A stretch of 49,002 bases of DNA from Vulcanimicrobiota bacterium (GTDB lineage: Bacteria > Vulcanimicrobiota > Vulcanimicrobiia > Vulcanimicrobiales > Vulcanimicrobiaceae), in contig JAAXMC010000066.1 in the NCBI GenBank assembly GCA_013036315.1, forward strand, positions 1-49,002, read 5' to 3'. Made by a program: the position numbers and the translations under genes. Position 1 is the first letter of the stretch. Every line of letters starts with the position of its first letter. The notes under the pieces were generated by a model. It had not been told where the DNA came from, did no database searches, and was given only the letters and a program-made list of their open reading frames with translations. Positions 40,388 through 48,135 of this stretch are shown in pieces.

Positions 40388-40874
40388 CGAGCTCCCGGTA
40401 GGGCGCGTCGCCGGCTTGTTCGGTATCCGGGGCGAATTGAAATGCGACCCGACACGTGCGGGTCGCATGCTTTTTTCGGCGGGAGAGACGTTGCGGGCGA
40501 CGCTCCTGGACGGCACTACCCGTTCCGTTTCGCTCGAATCGGTTCGCGAGCACAAAGGACGGCTGCTCGTGCGCTTCGCGCAGATTGCGTCGCCGCAAGA
40601 AGCCGAAGCGCTCGCGGGCGCGACGCTGTACGCACCCCGGGATCGGATCGAGCTCGCGCCCAACGAATTTCTGGACGCCGACTTGACGGGCTGTGAACTG
40701 CACGATGCGAGCGGCGCGGTTGGGACGGTCGAACGTGTCGAGCACTATCCCGCGTCCGATATGCTTGTGGTGGGCGGCAAATTGGTTCCGCTGATAGAGC
40801 CGTTCGTCAAATCCGTCGACATCGCAAACAAGCGCATCGACGTCGACCTGCCCCAAGGGCTGCTCGAAGACTAG
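40344..40874 (+). CDS. rimM: Ribosome maturation factor RimM
   Basis: About 176 residues from the ATG at 40344, overlapping khpA by 44 bases (the adjacent ATG at 40341 is equivalent). PVGRVAGLFGIRGELKCDP is the conserved start; PRAC-barrel domain follows with ADLTGCELHDASGAVGTV and LVVGGKLVPLIEPFV, ending RIDVDLPQGLLE. Needed for 30S head assembly near S19. trmD and rplS, which usually follow, are not present; the next gene is on the other strand. Confidence 0.93.
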   Translation: MKTKKAETGKPHPSDELPVGRVAGLFGIRGELKCDPTRAGRMLFSAGETLRATLLDGTTRSVSLESVREHKGRLLVRFAQIASPQEAEALAGATLYAPRDRIELAPNEFLDADLTGCELHDASGAVGTVERVEHYPASDMLVVGGKLVPLIEPFVKSVDIANKRIDVDLPQGLLED

Positions 40875-41906
40875 CTAGCTGTTTTGCGGATGGTCCGCCG
40901 CATAAGCGGTCACCGCTGCGTTCACGGCAGCTGATATCGAGTCGCCGTCGCCCGGCAACTCGGCCAGCTTCGCGCCAAAACACGTGTACACGTCGAAGAC
41001 GAACGTGTACCGCGTGCGGCTGAAGAGGCCCCGCCGCACGGAGTTTTTGGAGAGCACGCCCGTAGCTACGGTATTGTTTCGATCGGCGCCGCAGATGGTG
41101 TTGGCTGCTTTGGAAACATCGCCGCCGGCGTTGCTATTGTGCGTAACGTAACGCTGATTGAGCGCGGAATACAGCGCGCCGGTTGCGTCATTGAGTTGTG
41201 CGGCGTTTGCGCTGCCGGTCACGCGGACGACGAAGATCCCTTTGGAGGGCTTGACCACGGCCGCGACGCGCGGTTCGGGAGTCGCGTGAGGCCGGCGTTT
41301 GAACAAGCCCGCGATGCCGCCACTGATATTTGCTTGGTTGCTGGGAAGCGGCGCCGGCGTGGTTTGCGCGGAGCTCTGGTCGAAAGCTTGGGCTTTGCTT
41401 TGCTCGCGCCCGACGATGTCGTCGCGAATGCTTACGGCTTGCGAGGCGGCGTCTTCAAATGACGCAATCTGCGCGGTGGCGCCCAAGATAATCGTCCCGG
41501 TGGACGTATCCACAACTTGTTCGACGAGTGAAACAGCTCCGCCGAGCGGAGTCATATAGCCGGATACGTAGTATGAAGCGCTCAACGATTTGGCATAATC
41601 CAAATAATTCGCGCGCTTGATCGTGGCCGGCGCTTGCAGCGCATCGACGCCGCCGGCCGCATTCATTTCGGTCACGTACAGCTGGGCGGCTCTCAAGCCG
41701 GTGTCGGAGCGCAGGTCGCTGCTGAAGTCGAACGGATAGACGACCACCAAAGGCAATCTCGGCGCAGCCGTGGGCGCAGCAGTGGGCAGTGGGGTCGGCG
41801 TTGCTTTCGGGACGGGCGGGCGCGCTGCGCCGGTGAGCGTAAAGCTCAGGCCAAGTAAGAAGACTGCGAAAACCCGACGCACGAAAGCCTTTTCCTCACC
41901 GGTCAC
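40875..41906 (-). CDS. Secreted TolB/CsgG-like hypothetical protein
   Basis: 343 residues. GTG at 41906 overlaps the upstream YihY stop (GTGA), favoured over the ATG five codons earlier. Signal peptide ends near TGAARPP, then a Pro/Thr/Ala linker. Residues about 50-160 (LPLVVVYPFDFSSDLRSDTG, then SLSASYYVSGYMTPLGGAVS) resemble the TolB/CsgG-type alpha/beta domain. The C-terminal half is a second domain (about 225-335) with two Cys (TICGADRN, VYTCFGAKL). No function can be assigned. Confidence 0.68.
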   Translation of the reverse strand: MTGEEKAFVRRVFAVFLLGLSFTLTGAARPPVPKATPTPLPTAAPTAAPRLPLVVVYPFDFSSDLRSDTGLRAAQLYVTEMNAAGGVDALQAPATIKRANYLDYAKSLSASYYVSGYMTPLGGAVSLVEQVVDTSTGTIILGATAQIASFEDAASQAVSIRDDIVGREQSKAQAFDQSSAQTTPAPLPSNQANISGGIAGLFKRRPHATPEPRVAAVVKPSKGIFVVRVTGSANAAQLNDATGALYSALNQRYVTHNSNAGGDVSKAANTICGADRNNTVATGVLSKNSVRRGLFSRTRYTFVFDVYTCFGAKLAELPGDGDSISAAVNAAVTAYAADHPQNS

Positions 41907-42775
41907 AACGCGCCCTCGCATTCCGCTTCGACGATGTCATGTTTGCCGGGCCGAACCGGATCGACCAAGGGCGCGACCGTCTCGGTTCCCTTGTCGTGCG
42001 CCCAAGCCGCGCTCAGTTCGGCGCCGAAGAAAAAGATCGCGCCGAGCACATAGAACCACAAAAGGAGCACGAGGGGCGCCGAGAGCGCGCCGTAGATATG
42101 CGTGAAATCAACGTGCACGGTATAAAACGCGAACGCGTATTGCGCCGCCGGCCACATGAGCGCCGCGAAGGTCGCTCCCGGTATGCCGAAATACCAGTGC
42201 ACCGCGCGATTGGGCAAGAACGTGTACAGCACGACGATCACCAGGAAGATCAGCAGCATCGAGAGCGCGTACGCCAGCACTTCCGAGACGTTTTGCGGAT
42301 TGTTCACGTGCGCGTACGCGACGAAGAGCGAGACGAGAATCGGCAACCCCATGGCGACGACCATCACGATACCGACCAGGGGGAGCATGATCAGCGAAAG
42401 CGCGATGTCGTGAATAAGCGGGCGGCTCTTGGGAACCGCAAGCGCGCGGTTCAGCGCATAAGCCAATCCCATGAAGAGATTTTTTCCGGCCCAGATCACC
42501 ACGAGAAACGCGATGATGCTCGAGAGGCCGCGGCCGTACACGTACGTTTGCAGATTGCTCGCGACGGTTTGATGGAGCGCCGGCGCAAATTCGTCGACAA
42601 AGCCCAGAATCTGCTGGTTGGCGTTGGGGTAGATCAGCGATGCGCCCGTCAAGATCAGGACGAAAAGCGGGAAGATAGCGAAGAGCGCGTTAAACGCAAT
42701 GGCCTGTGATAAGAATGCGCAGCCATCGCGCGAGAAGCGCATGCCGGCCTCGCGGAACGCAAAGATGAGGCGCAT
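41903..42775 (-). CDS. YihY/UPF0761 family membrane protein
   Basis: About 290 residues from the ATG at 42775, preceded by AGGA at 5 bases. Longer frames upstream read antisense to the next gene. Six hydrophobic helices; SQAIAFNALFAIFPLFVLIL and WAGKNLFMGLAYALNRA are typical YihY blocks, as are PNRAVHWYFGIPGATFAALMW and VLLLWFYVLGAIFFFGAEL. Earlier labelled ribonuclease BN, but the membrane family has no proven nuclease role. Overlaps the next minus gene by 4 bases. Confidence 0.88.
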   Translation of the reverse strand: MRLIFAFREAGMRFSRDGCAFLSQAIAFNALFAIFPLFVLILTGASLIYPNANQQILGFVDEFAPALHQTVASNLQTYVYGRGLSSIIAFLVVIWAGKNLFMGLAYALNRALAVPKSRPLIHDIALSLIMLPLVGIVMVVAMGLPILVSLFVAYAHVNNPQNVSEVLAYALSMLLIFLVIVVLYTFLPNRAVHWYFGIPGATFAALMWPAAQYAFAFYTVHVDFTHIYGALSAPLVLLLWFYVLGAIFFFGAELSAAWAHDKGTETVAPLVDPVRPGKHDIVEAECEGAL

Positions 42776-42805
42776 AAGGTCCTGCGATAGTATCGCGGTT
42801 TCTCG

Positions 42806-43291
42806 ATGATATTCCCACTTATGACGCCTGCGCTCGTCGTGCTGCTCAACGGAGCGATCGTTCATTCGTACAGCCCGGTCTACGTCCGAGGCGGGCACGT
42901 GGTGGCCCCGCTGGAGCCGTTCGTCACGGCGGTCGCGGCCAGCATCGGCTACAGCGGCTCGCACTTGGTCGTCACGCGCGGCGATCGTTTCGCGCAGCTC
43001 GCGGTGGGATCGCGAACGCCGCCGGCCCAATGGGCGCAGACCTACGTTGAAATTGCACCTTTGCTGAGAAGTCTTGGCGTGCGCGTCGCGTACGACGTTC
43101 GTATGCGCCGGCTGGAGATCGACACCACGCAACCCGTTGTAGTCGCGGCGACGCCGTTCAATCCGGCCGTGCCGCTGGCATCGCCGTCGGCTGTTTTTAC
43201 GCCGGCGCCGATTGCGACGCCGCGGCCCGAGGTAAGCGGGAAGCCTGCCCCGCGCCGTACGCCGCTCCCGCTTCAATGCTGCCCGCGCTGA
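42806..43291 (+). CDS. Copper-amine-oxidase-N-like (stalk-domain) protein
   Basis: 161 residues. VVLLNGAIVHSYSPVYVRGG, VVAPLEPFVTAVAASIGY and VRVAYDVRMRRLEID follow the pattern of the Cu_amine_oxidN1 beta-alpha domain used as an exported binding stalk. The last about 40 residues are Pro/Thr-rich with a CC pair (LQCCPR). The signal peptide is weak. Either ATG at 42806 or ATG at 42821 could start it. The end overlaps the hydrolase gene by 16 bases. Confidence 0.68.
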   Translation: MIFPLMTPALVVLLNGAIVHSYSPVYVRGGHVVAPLEPFVTAVAASIGYSGSHLVVTRGDRFAQLAVGSRTPPAQWAQTYVEIAPLLRSLGVRVAYDVRMRRLEIDTTQPVVVAATPFNPAVPLASPSAVFTPAPIATPRPEVSGKPAPRRTPLPLQCCPR

Positions 43292-44115
43292 CGCTGCTCT
43301 TAGGTTTAACATTTCTCTCCGCGGACGGCAGCTCGATCGGCGCGACCGTTTCATATCCGAAAACGATCGGGACAAAAGTGCCCGCCGTGATTCTTATCGG
43401 CACGAACGGCCCCGCGGATCGCACCGAGCCGGTCGGCAAGACACCGGTGTTCGACCTTTACGCGCAGGCGTTAAATGCCGGCGGGTTCGCCGTGCTGCGA
43501 TACGATAACCGGGGCATCGGAGAAAGCACCACGAAAACACAAGCGTCGCAGGTGCGCCGGCAAAATTTCATCGATGATGCCGCGTCTGCAGTGCGGGCGG
43601 CGGCGGCAGTTCCAAAAATCGATGGATCGCGGATCTATCTCTTGGGCCTGAGTGAGGGCGGGGAGACGGCGCTGGCAGTTGCGCTGCAAGGCGCGCCCGT
43701 GCGCGGGTTAATCTTGGTGGGCCCGCTGAGCGTGCCATATTCCCAGGCGATGGAAGAACAGGATCGTAACGCATCGCCGGTTGCGCGCGAGCGCGATACG
43801 CTCTTGTTGGCGCTGCCGTATTTTCAAAGCTATGCAAACGTCGATCCGCGCAAAGAGATTGCTTTCATACGGCAACCGGTGTTGCTGCTGCGCGGATTTG
43901 CCGACACGCAAACACCCGCTGCCGATTTTGATGACTTAGCGAAGGCGGCGCGGGACGCCGGGAGAGTCGTCGCCGTGGAGCGCTTCCCCGGCGACGATCA
44001 TTTCCTCTTGCAGCTTTCAAGCGACGAGCTCCAGGCGGGACCCAAATACGAACTACTGCACGAGTTCGATTCGGCGGCGGCCGCGGCGATCGTTATTTGG
44101 CTACGGTCGCATTAG
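43276..44115 (+). CDS. Alpha/beta hydrolase
   Basis: 279 residues. PAVILIGTNGPADRTEP is the oxyanion-side loop, FAVLRYDNRGIGEST the next strand, IYLLGLSEGGETAL the nucleophile elbow (GLSEGG), PVLLLRGFADTQTP and GDDHFLLQ the acid and His regions. A dienelactone-hydrolase/acyl-peptidase-like family member of unknown substrate. Starts inside the previous gene and ends overlapping the convergent DoxX gene by 23 bases. Confidence 0.83.
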   Translation: MLPALTLLLGLTFLSADGSSIGATVSYPKTIGTKVPAVILIGTNGPADRTEPVGKTPVFDLYAQALNAGGFAVLRYDNRGIGESTTKTQASQVRRQNFIDDAASAVRAAAAVPKIDGSRIYLLGLSEGGETALAVALQGAPVRGLILVGPLSVPYSQAMEEQDRNASPVARERDTLLLALPYFQSYANVDPRKEIAFIRQPVLLLRGFADTQTPAADFDDLAKAARDAGRVVAVERFPGDDHFLLQLSSDELQAGPKYELLHEFDSAAAAAIVIWLRSH

Positions 44116-44605
44116 CGGGACGCGGCAGAAGCCGCGCGCCGGCACTGAGGAGCGCGAGCACGACGGCGGCGCCGATGATAACCCAGCGGACGCTCTCTGT
44201 CGTCAAGACGTTCAGGCCGAACGCATTGTCGAGCGAGTATACGCCGAAGCCGGCGAAATCGATCGCCAGCGCGCCGGCGATATAGAGGCCCGGAAGCTCC
44301 CAGCCATTGGGGATAAAAAAGCCCTTGCCCAAATGGCTCGTGATAATGGCCGTGAGCATGACGAGCACGATAAGGCCCGGCCCGAGGCCCCCCAGGAAGC
44401 CGAGCGCCACCAGCAGACCCCCGCCAACCTCTCCGAGGCCGGCGGCCACAGCAAAAAGGACGCCCGGGCGCCAGCCCATGCCCTCAAAGAAATCGCCCGT
44501 GCCCTTCGGGCCGTATCCGCCGAACCATCCGAACAGCTTCTGGGCGCCGTGCGCCGCGAGTCCCAGACCCACAATCAAGCGGGCAATCAGCAAAGCAATA
44601 ATCAT
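44093..44605 (-). CDS. DoxX family membrane protein
   Basis: 170 residues with four helices. RLIVGLGLAAHGAQKLFGW is the DoxX first helix and HGxxK turn, then GMGWRPGVLFAVAAGLGEVG. Divergent from the HxlR regulator gene with 76 bases between; HxlR-controlled DoxX genes are a known arrangement and the shared dyad lies between them. Overlaps the convergent hydrolase at its 3' end. Confidence 0.9.
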   Translation of the reverse strand: MIIALLIARLIVGLGLAAHGAQKLFGWFGGYGPKGTGDFFEGMGWRPGVLFAVAAGLGEVGGGLLVALGFLGGLGPGLIVLVMLTAIITSHLGKGFFIPNGWELPGLYIAGALAIDFAGFGVYSLDNAFGLNVLTTESVRWVIIGAAVVLALLSAGARLLPRPANATVAK

Positions 44606-44633
44606 TTCTTAATACCTACCTATCGTTGGGCTA

Positions 44634-44667
44634 CTTACTTTTTATAGCCGTATGCTAAAATAGTAAG
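44634..44667. promoter_or_regulatory. Dyad operator between doxX and hxlR
   Basis: CTTACTTTTTA (44634-44644) and TAAAATAGTAAG (44656-44667) form an inverted repeat with one bulge. The plus-strand extended -10 TGCTAAAAT (44653-44661) and a minus-strand TATAAA (44648-44643) lie inside it, so a bound repressor would block both genes. Confidence 0.7.
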
Positions 44668-44681
44668 GGAGTCGCTGGAAG

Positions 44682-45014
44682 ATGTCAATAGCAGCAGAAT
44701 CATTATGCCCACGCTACCACCGGGCCGTAGAGCTGGTAGGCAGGCGCTGGACCGGGGCTATCGTCCGCACGCTCATGGGAGGGCCGCGCCGCTTCAACGA
44801 GCTGCTGGCAGGCATCCCCGGCATCTCCGACCGCCTGCTGACCGAGCGGCTGCGCGAACTCGAGGCCGAGAACGTGGTGCGCCGTGAGGTCAAGCCCGAG
44901 CCGCCGATCCGGGTTATCTACGAACTGACCGATTGCGGACGCGACCTGGGGCCCGCGCTCGACGAAATCGCGCGCTGGGCCGAGCGGTGGATCACGGCGT
45001 CGCACACCGGCTAA
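44682..45014 (+). CDS. HxlR-family transcriptional regulator
   Basis: 110 residues. AVELVGRRWTGAIVRTLMGG and RFNELLAGIPGISDRLLTER, then LRELEAENVVRREVKPEPP, are the winged-helix HxlR signature with the C9 region (SLCPRYH) that acts as redox sensor in HypR-like members. Likely represses itself and the divergent doxX through the dyad. A terminator-like hairpin follows 31 bases after the stop. Confidence 0.9.
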   Translation: MSIAAESLCPRYHRAVELVGRRWTGAIVRTLMGGPRRFNELLAGIPGISDRLLTERLRELEAENVVRREVKPEPPIRVIYELTDCGRDLGPALDEIARWAERWITASHTG

Positions 45015-45045
45015 AAAGGTTCGGCGCCGTCCGGGACCGGATTGC

Positions 45046-45069
45046 AGCCCGGTGAAAGCCGGGCTTTTG
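45046..45069 (+). terminator. Terminator-like hairpin containing the next start codon
   Basis: AGCCCGG (45046-45052), loop TGAAAG, CCGGGCT (45059-45065), TTTT. It would end the hxlR transcript; the GTG used as start of the next gene (45052-45054) spans the stem and loop. Confidence 0.6.
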
Positions 45070-48000
45070 GTTATCATTGCGGCCGTATGCGCGGCCGCAT
45101 CCGCGTCTGCCGCAGAATCGCCGTTCGGCGACCTCGCGTACCGCTGGATCGGGCCTGCCGTCATGGGCGGGCGGCTCGACGCCGTGGCTGGCATTGCCGG
45201 CAATTCGAAGATCGTTTACCTCGCGCATTCGTCCGGCGGTTTGTGGAAATCCGAGAACGGGGGGCTTTCATTTGTATCGGTCTTCGAAGCCGGGCAAACC
45301 GCGGCTGTCGGCGCGATCGCAATCGATCCGCGCGATCCGCGGCGCCTGCTGATCGGAACGGGCGAAGGATTTCCGCGCAACACCGCGGCGTACGGGGACG
45401 GTATTTGGCTTTCCACCGACGGCGCGCGTCAGTGGCAGAACGTCGGCCTGCCCGATAGCGGAAGCATCGCAAAGATCGCGATCGATCCGCAGAATAGCGC
45501 CATCGTTCTGGCTGCGGCCATGGGCCGGGAGTTTGCGCCGACGGGTGAGCGAGGGATCTATCGCAGTTCGGACGGCGGATTACATTGGAGCCGCGTGCTC
45601 CACGTCAACGATACGACCGGGGGCAGCGACCTCGCTTTCGATCCGAAGAACGGCAATGTGGTGTACGCCGGAATGTTCGATTACCTGCGGCGGCCCTGGA
45701 CCATGCGCAGCGGCGGGCCCGGAAGCGGGCTCTATAAGTCAGTCGACGCGGGCCGGACATGGCGAAGATTAACCGATCCGCGGTTGGGGAACGGGCTGCC
45801 GGGCGGTCCGATCAACCGCGTCGGGATAAGCGTTTGCTTTAGCAACCCCGAGATTGTGTACGCATTCGTTCCCGTCAAGAACGGCATGCTTTACCGCAGC
45901 CGGGACGCCGGCGCACATTGGGAGCTCCGCAATTCCAGCCAAGAGATCAACTTCAGGCCGTTTTATTTTTCACAAGTGCGCTGCGACCCATCGAATCCGG
46001 AAAGGGTATTTGCGGTAGCGGGCGGCTTGAGCGTCTCGAAGGACGGCGGCAAACACTTCCGCAGTGCGGGCGGCGGCGGAGATAATCACGATCTGTGGAT
46101 CGATCCGAAGAATCCGCAGCGGCTGCTCAACGGCAGCGACATGGGCTTCCATTATTCCGTAGACGGCGGCAAGACCTGGAGTTTCGACAACGTCGTTCCG
46201 TTCGCTCAGATTTATCGTGTCGGCTACGATATGGACGTTCCATATCACATCATGGGCGGGCTGCAAGACCATGAGGTGTGGCGCGGCCCCAACGAACGAT
46301 TGAATCAAAACGACGGAGTCGGCGGCGGGGCGTGGCTGAACATCTCGGACTGGGGCGACGGACAATACGCGATGGCCGATCCGCGCGATCCCAACGTCAT
46401 TTATGAAGACACGCATTTCGGCGATCTCGCCCGCGAAGATTTACGCACCGGCGAACGCCGGTATATTTCGCCGCAGCCGATCATCGGGTTCGGCACGGGA
46501 GCGCAGACGTACAAGTACCGCTTTAACTGGAGCGCTCCGCTCCTGATATCGCATTTCAATCCGAACGTTGTGTACTTTGGCGGCAACGTCTTATTCAGAT
46601 CACCGGATCAAGGGAATTCGTGGGCGGAATTCAGCCCGGATCTCACGCGCTGCGATCCGTCACAGCTTGAGGCCAGCGGCGGACCAATCACACTTGACGA
46701 TACCAATGCGGAGACGTATTGCACGATCTATGCGATCGGCGAGGACGCGAAAGATCCCGGTACGGTATGGTACGGCACGGACAACGGGCACCTTGAGCTG
46801 ACCCGCAATGGCGGAAAGAGCTGGCACGATCTCATCGGAAATGTCCCCGGGCTCCAGCTGCCCGCGCGCGTGAGTTCGCTTTCGCCCTCGCCGGTGCACG
46901 CCGGCGCAGCGTATGTTTCGTTCGACCGTCACCAATGGAACGATTACGCGACGTACGCTTATGTAACTCGCGACTACGGAAGAACGTGGACCTCAATCGG
47001 CCACGGTCTTTCGGCTTACGTTCATGTCGTTCGCGAAGATCCGCGAAATACAAGCGTGCTTTACGCGGGCACCGAAACCGGCATTTTTGCATCATTTGAT
47101 AGCGGTGAGCATTGGGGCGATCTGCGGCTCGGCATTCCGCACGTACCGATTTTCGATCTGGCAGTGCATCCCCGCGATAACGATCTGATCCTCGGGTCGC
47201 ACGGGCGTGGATTCTACGTCCTCGACGATCTAACGCCGTTGCAGAACTGGAGCCGCGCGCTCGCCGCGGGCGACTACCTGTTCGCGCCGATGCCGGCGCT
47301 GCGCTATTCGAGTTCGTCCTACCACGAGCACGGGCGCGGCGCGTACGTTTCGGACAACAAACCATACGGCGCGCTCATCTCGCTGTACCTTACCAAGGTT
47401 CCACCGGCTGAGGCGAAGGTGAAACCGTCGATTACCGTTCGCATCCTCGATTCGAAACGCCGGGCGATCGATGTCTTTCCCGTGACGGTGCACGCCGGCT
47501 TAAATCGGTTCAGCTGGGACTTACATTCGCTGCCGCCTTCGGGAACGAGCACGGTACAGGACAATCGTCCATATTACATATTTTTCCCGATGAAAATCCG
47601 CGGGCCGCAAGTCTTGCCGGGCGCGTACTCTATCGAGATAGACGTTGCGGGCAAGACGTTGTCCGCGCCGGTTGCCGTGGAAATGGACCCGCATCACCCG
47701 GTGGCGGCCGCGGATCTGCAAGCTCAGTACGATGCATTGCAGTCGTTGGCCGCCACGCAGGAGCGCGTCGAGGTAGCGCTCGCGCGCCTAGATAGCTTGC
47801 GGAGCCAAGTGGCGGCGCTGCGTCCGCGCGCGGGGTCGCAGCAAGCGCAACTCAACGCGTATGACGAGCTCTTAACGGCGCAGCTGGAACGCTTGCGGAA
47901 TCCGGAACCGAGCGGGTACCGCCGCCCCGCGCGCCTGAGCGAGCAACTCGCGTACTTGCGCTACACGGTCGAGCAATACGATGGCGCGCCGACGCGTCCA

Positions 48001-48135
48001 CAGGCGATGCTCGCGGAGATGTATTCCGCCCAGACCGCGCAAGTTGAGGGCCAACTCGCGCCGCTCTTTGGCGAGAGACTAGCCAGATTGAATGCAAGCC
48101 TGCGAGCCGCGGGTCTGCCGGAGCTGCACATCTGA
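45052..48135 (+). CDS. Secreted BNR/VPS10-like beta-propeller protein
   Basis: 1027 residues with a signal peptide ending near SASAAES. At least ten Asp-box (BNR) motifs can be counted, e.g. SENGGLSF, SSDGGLHW, SVDAGRTW, SVDGGKTW, TRDYGRTW, SFDSGEHW, building one or two propellers over about residues 30-730 as in the VPS10/sortilin-like and xyloglucanase-like families. A beta domain (about 790-880) follows, then a long coiled coil (about 885-1020). Carbohydrate- or peptide-binding is likely; no sialidase Arg triad is claimed. The start GTG sits in the hairpin; a TTG at 45067 is the alternative start. Confidence 0.85.
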   Translation: MKAGLLVIIAAVCAAASASAAESPFGDLAYRWIGPAVMGGRLDAVAGIAGNSKIVYLAHSSGGLWKSENGGLSFVSVFEAGQTAAVGAIAIDPRDPRRLLIGTGEGFPRNTAAYGDGIWLSTDGARQWQNVGLPDSGSIAKIAIDPQNSAIVLAAAMGREFAPTGERGIYRSSDGGLHWSRVLHVNDTTGGSDLAFDPKNGNVVYAGMFDYLRRPWTMRSGGPGSGLYKSVDAGRTWRRLTDPRLGNGLPGGPINRVGISVCFSNPEIVYAFVPVKNGMLYRSRDAGAHWELRNSSQEINFRPFYFSQVRCDPSNPERVFAVAGGLSVSKDGGKHFRSAGGGGDNHDLWIDPKNPQRLLNGSDMGFHYSVDGGKTWSFDNVVPFAQIYRVGYDMDVPYHIMGGLQDHEVWRGPNERLNQNDGVGGGAWLNISDWGDGQYAMADPRDPNVIYEDTHFGDLAREDLRTGERRYISPQPIIGFGTGAQTYKYRFNWSAPLLISHFNPNVVYFGGNVLFRSPDQGNSWAEFSPDLTRCDPSQLEASGGPITLDDTNAETYCTIYAIGEDAKDPGTVWYGTDNGHLELTRNGGKSWHDLIGNVPGLQLPARVSSLSPSPVHAGAAYVSFDRHQWNDYATYAYVTRDYGRTWTSIGHGLSAYVHVVREDPRNTSVLYAGTETGIFASFDSGEHWGDLRLGIPHVPIFDLAVHPRDNDLILGSHGRGFYVLDDLTPLQNWSRALAAGDYLFAPMPALRYSSSSYHEHGRGAYVSDNKPYGALISLYLTKVPPAEAKVKPSITVRILDSKRRAIDVFPVTVHAGLNRFSWDLHSLPPSGTSTVQDNRPYYIFFPMKIRGPQVLPGAYSIEIDVAGKTLSAPVAVEMDPHHPVAAADLQAQYDALQSLAATQERVEVALARLDSLRSQVAALRPRAGSQQAQLNAYDELLTAQLERLRNPEPSGYRRPARLSEQLAYLRYTVEQYDGAPTRPQAMLAEMYSAQTAQVEGQLAPLFGERLARLNASLRAAGLPELHI

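Noticed and set aside
42776-43375. N-terminal extension of the YihY frame up to 43375
   Set aside because: It is antisense to the Cu-amine-oxidase-N-like gene and Arg-rich; the ATG at 42775 has a good ribosome binding site and begins the family domain.
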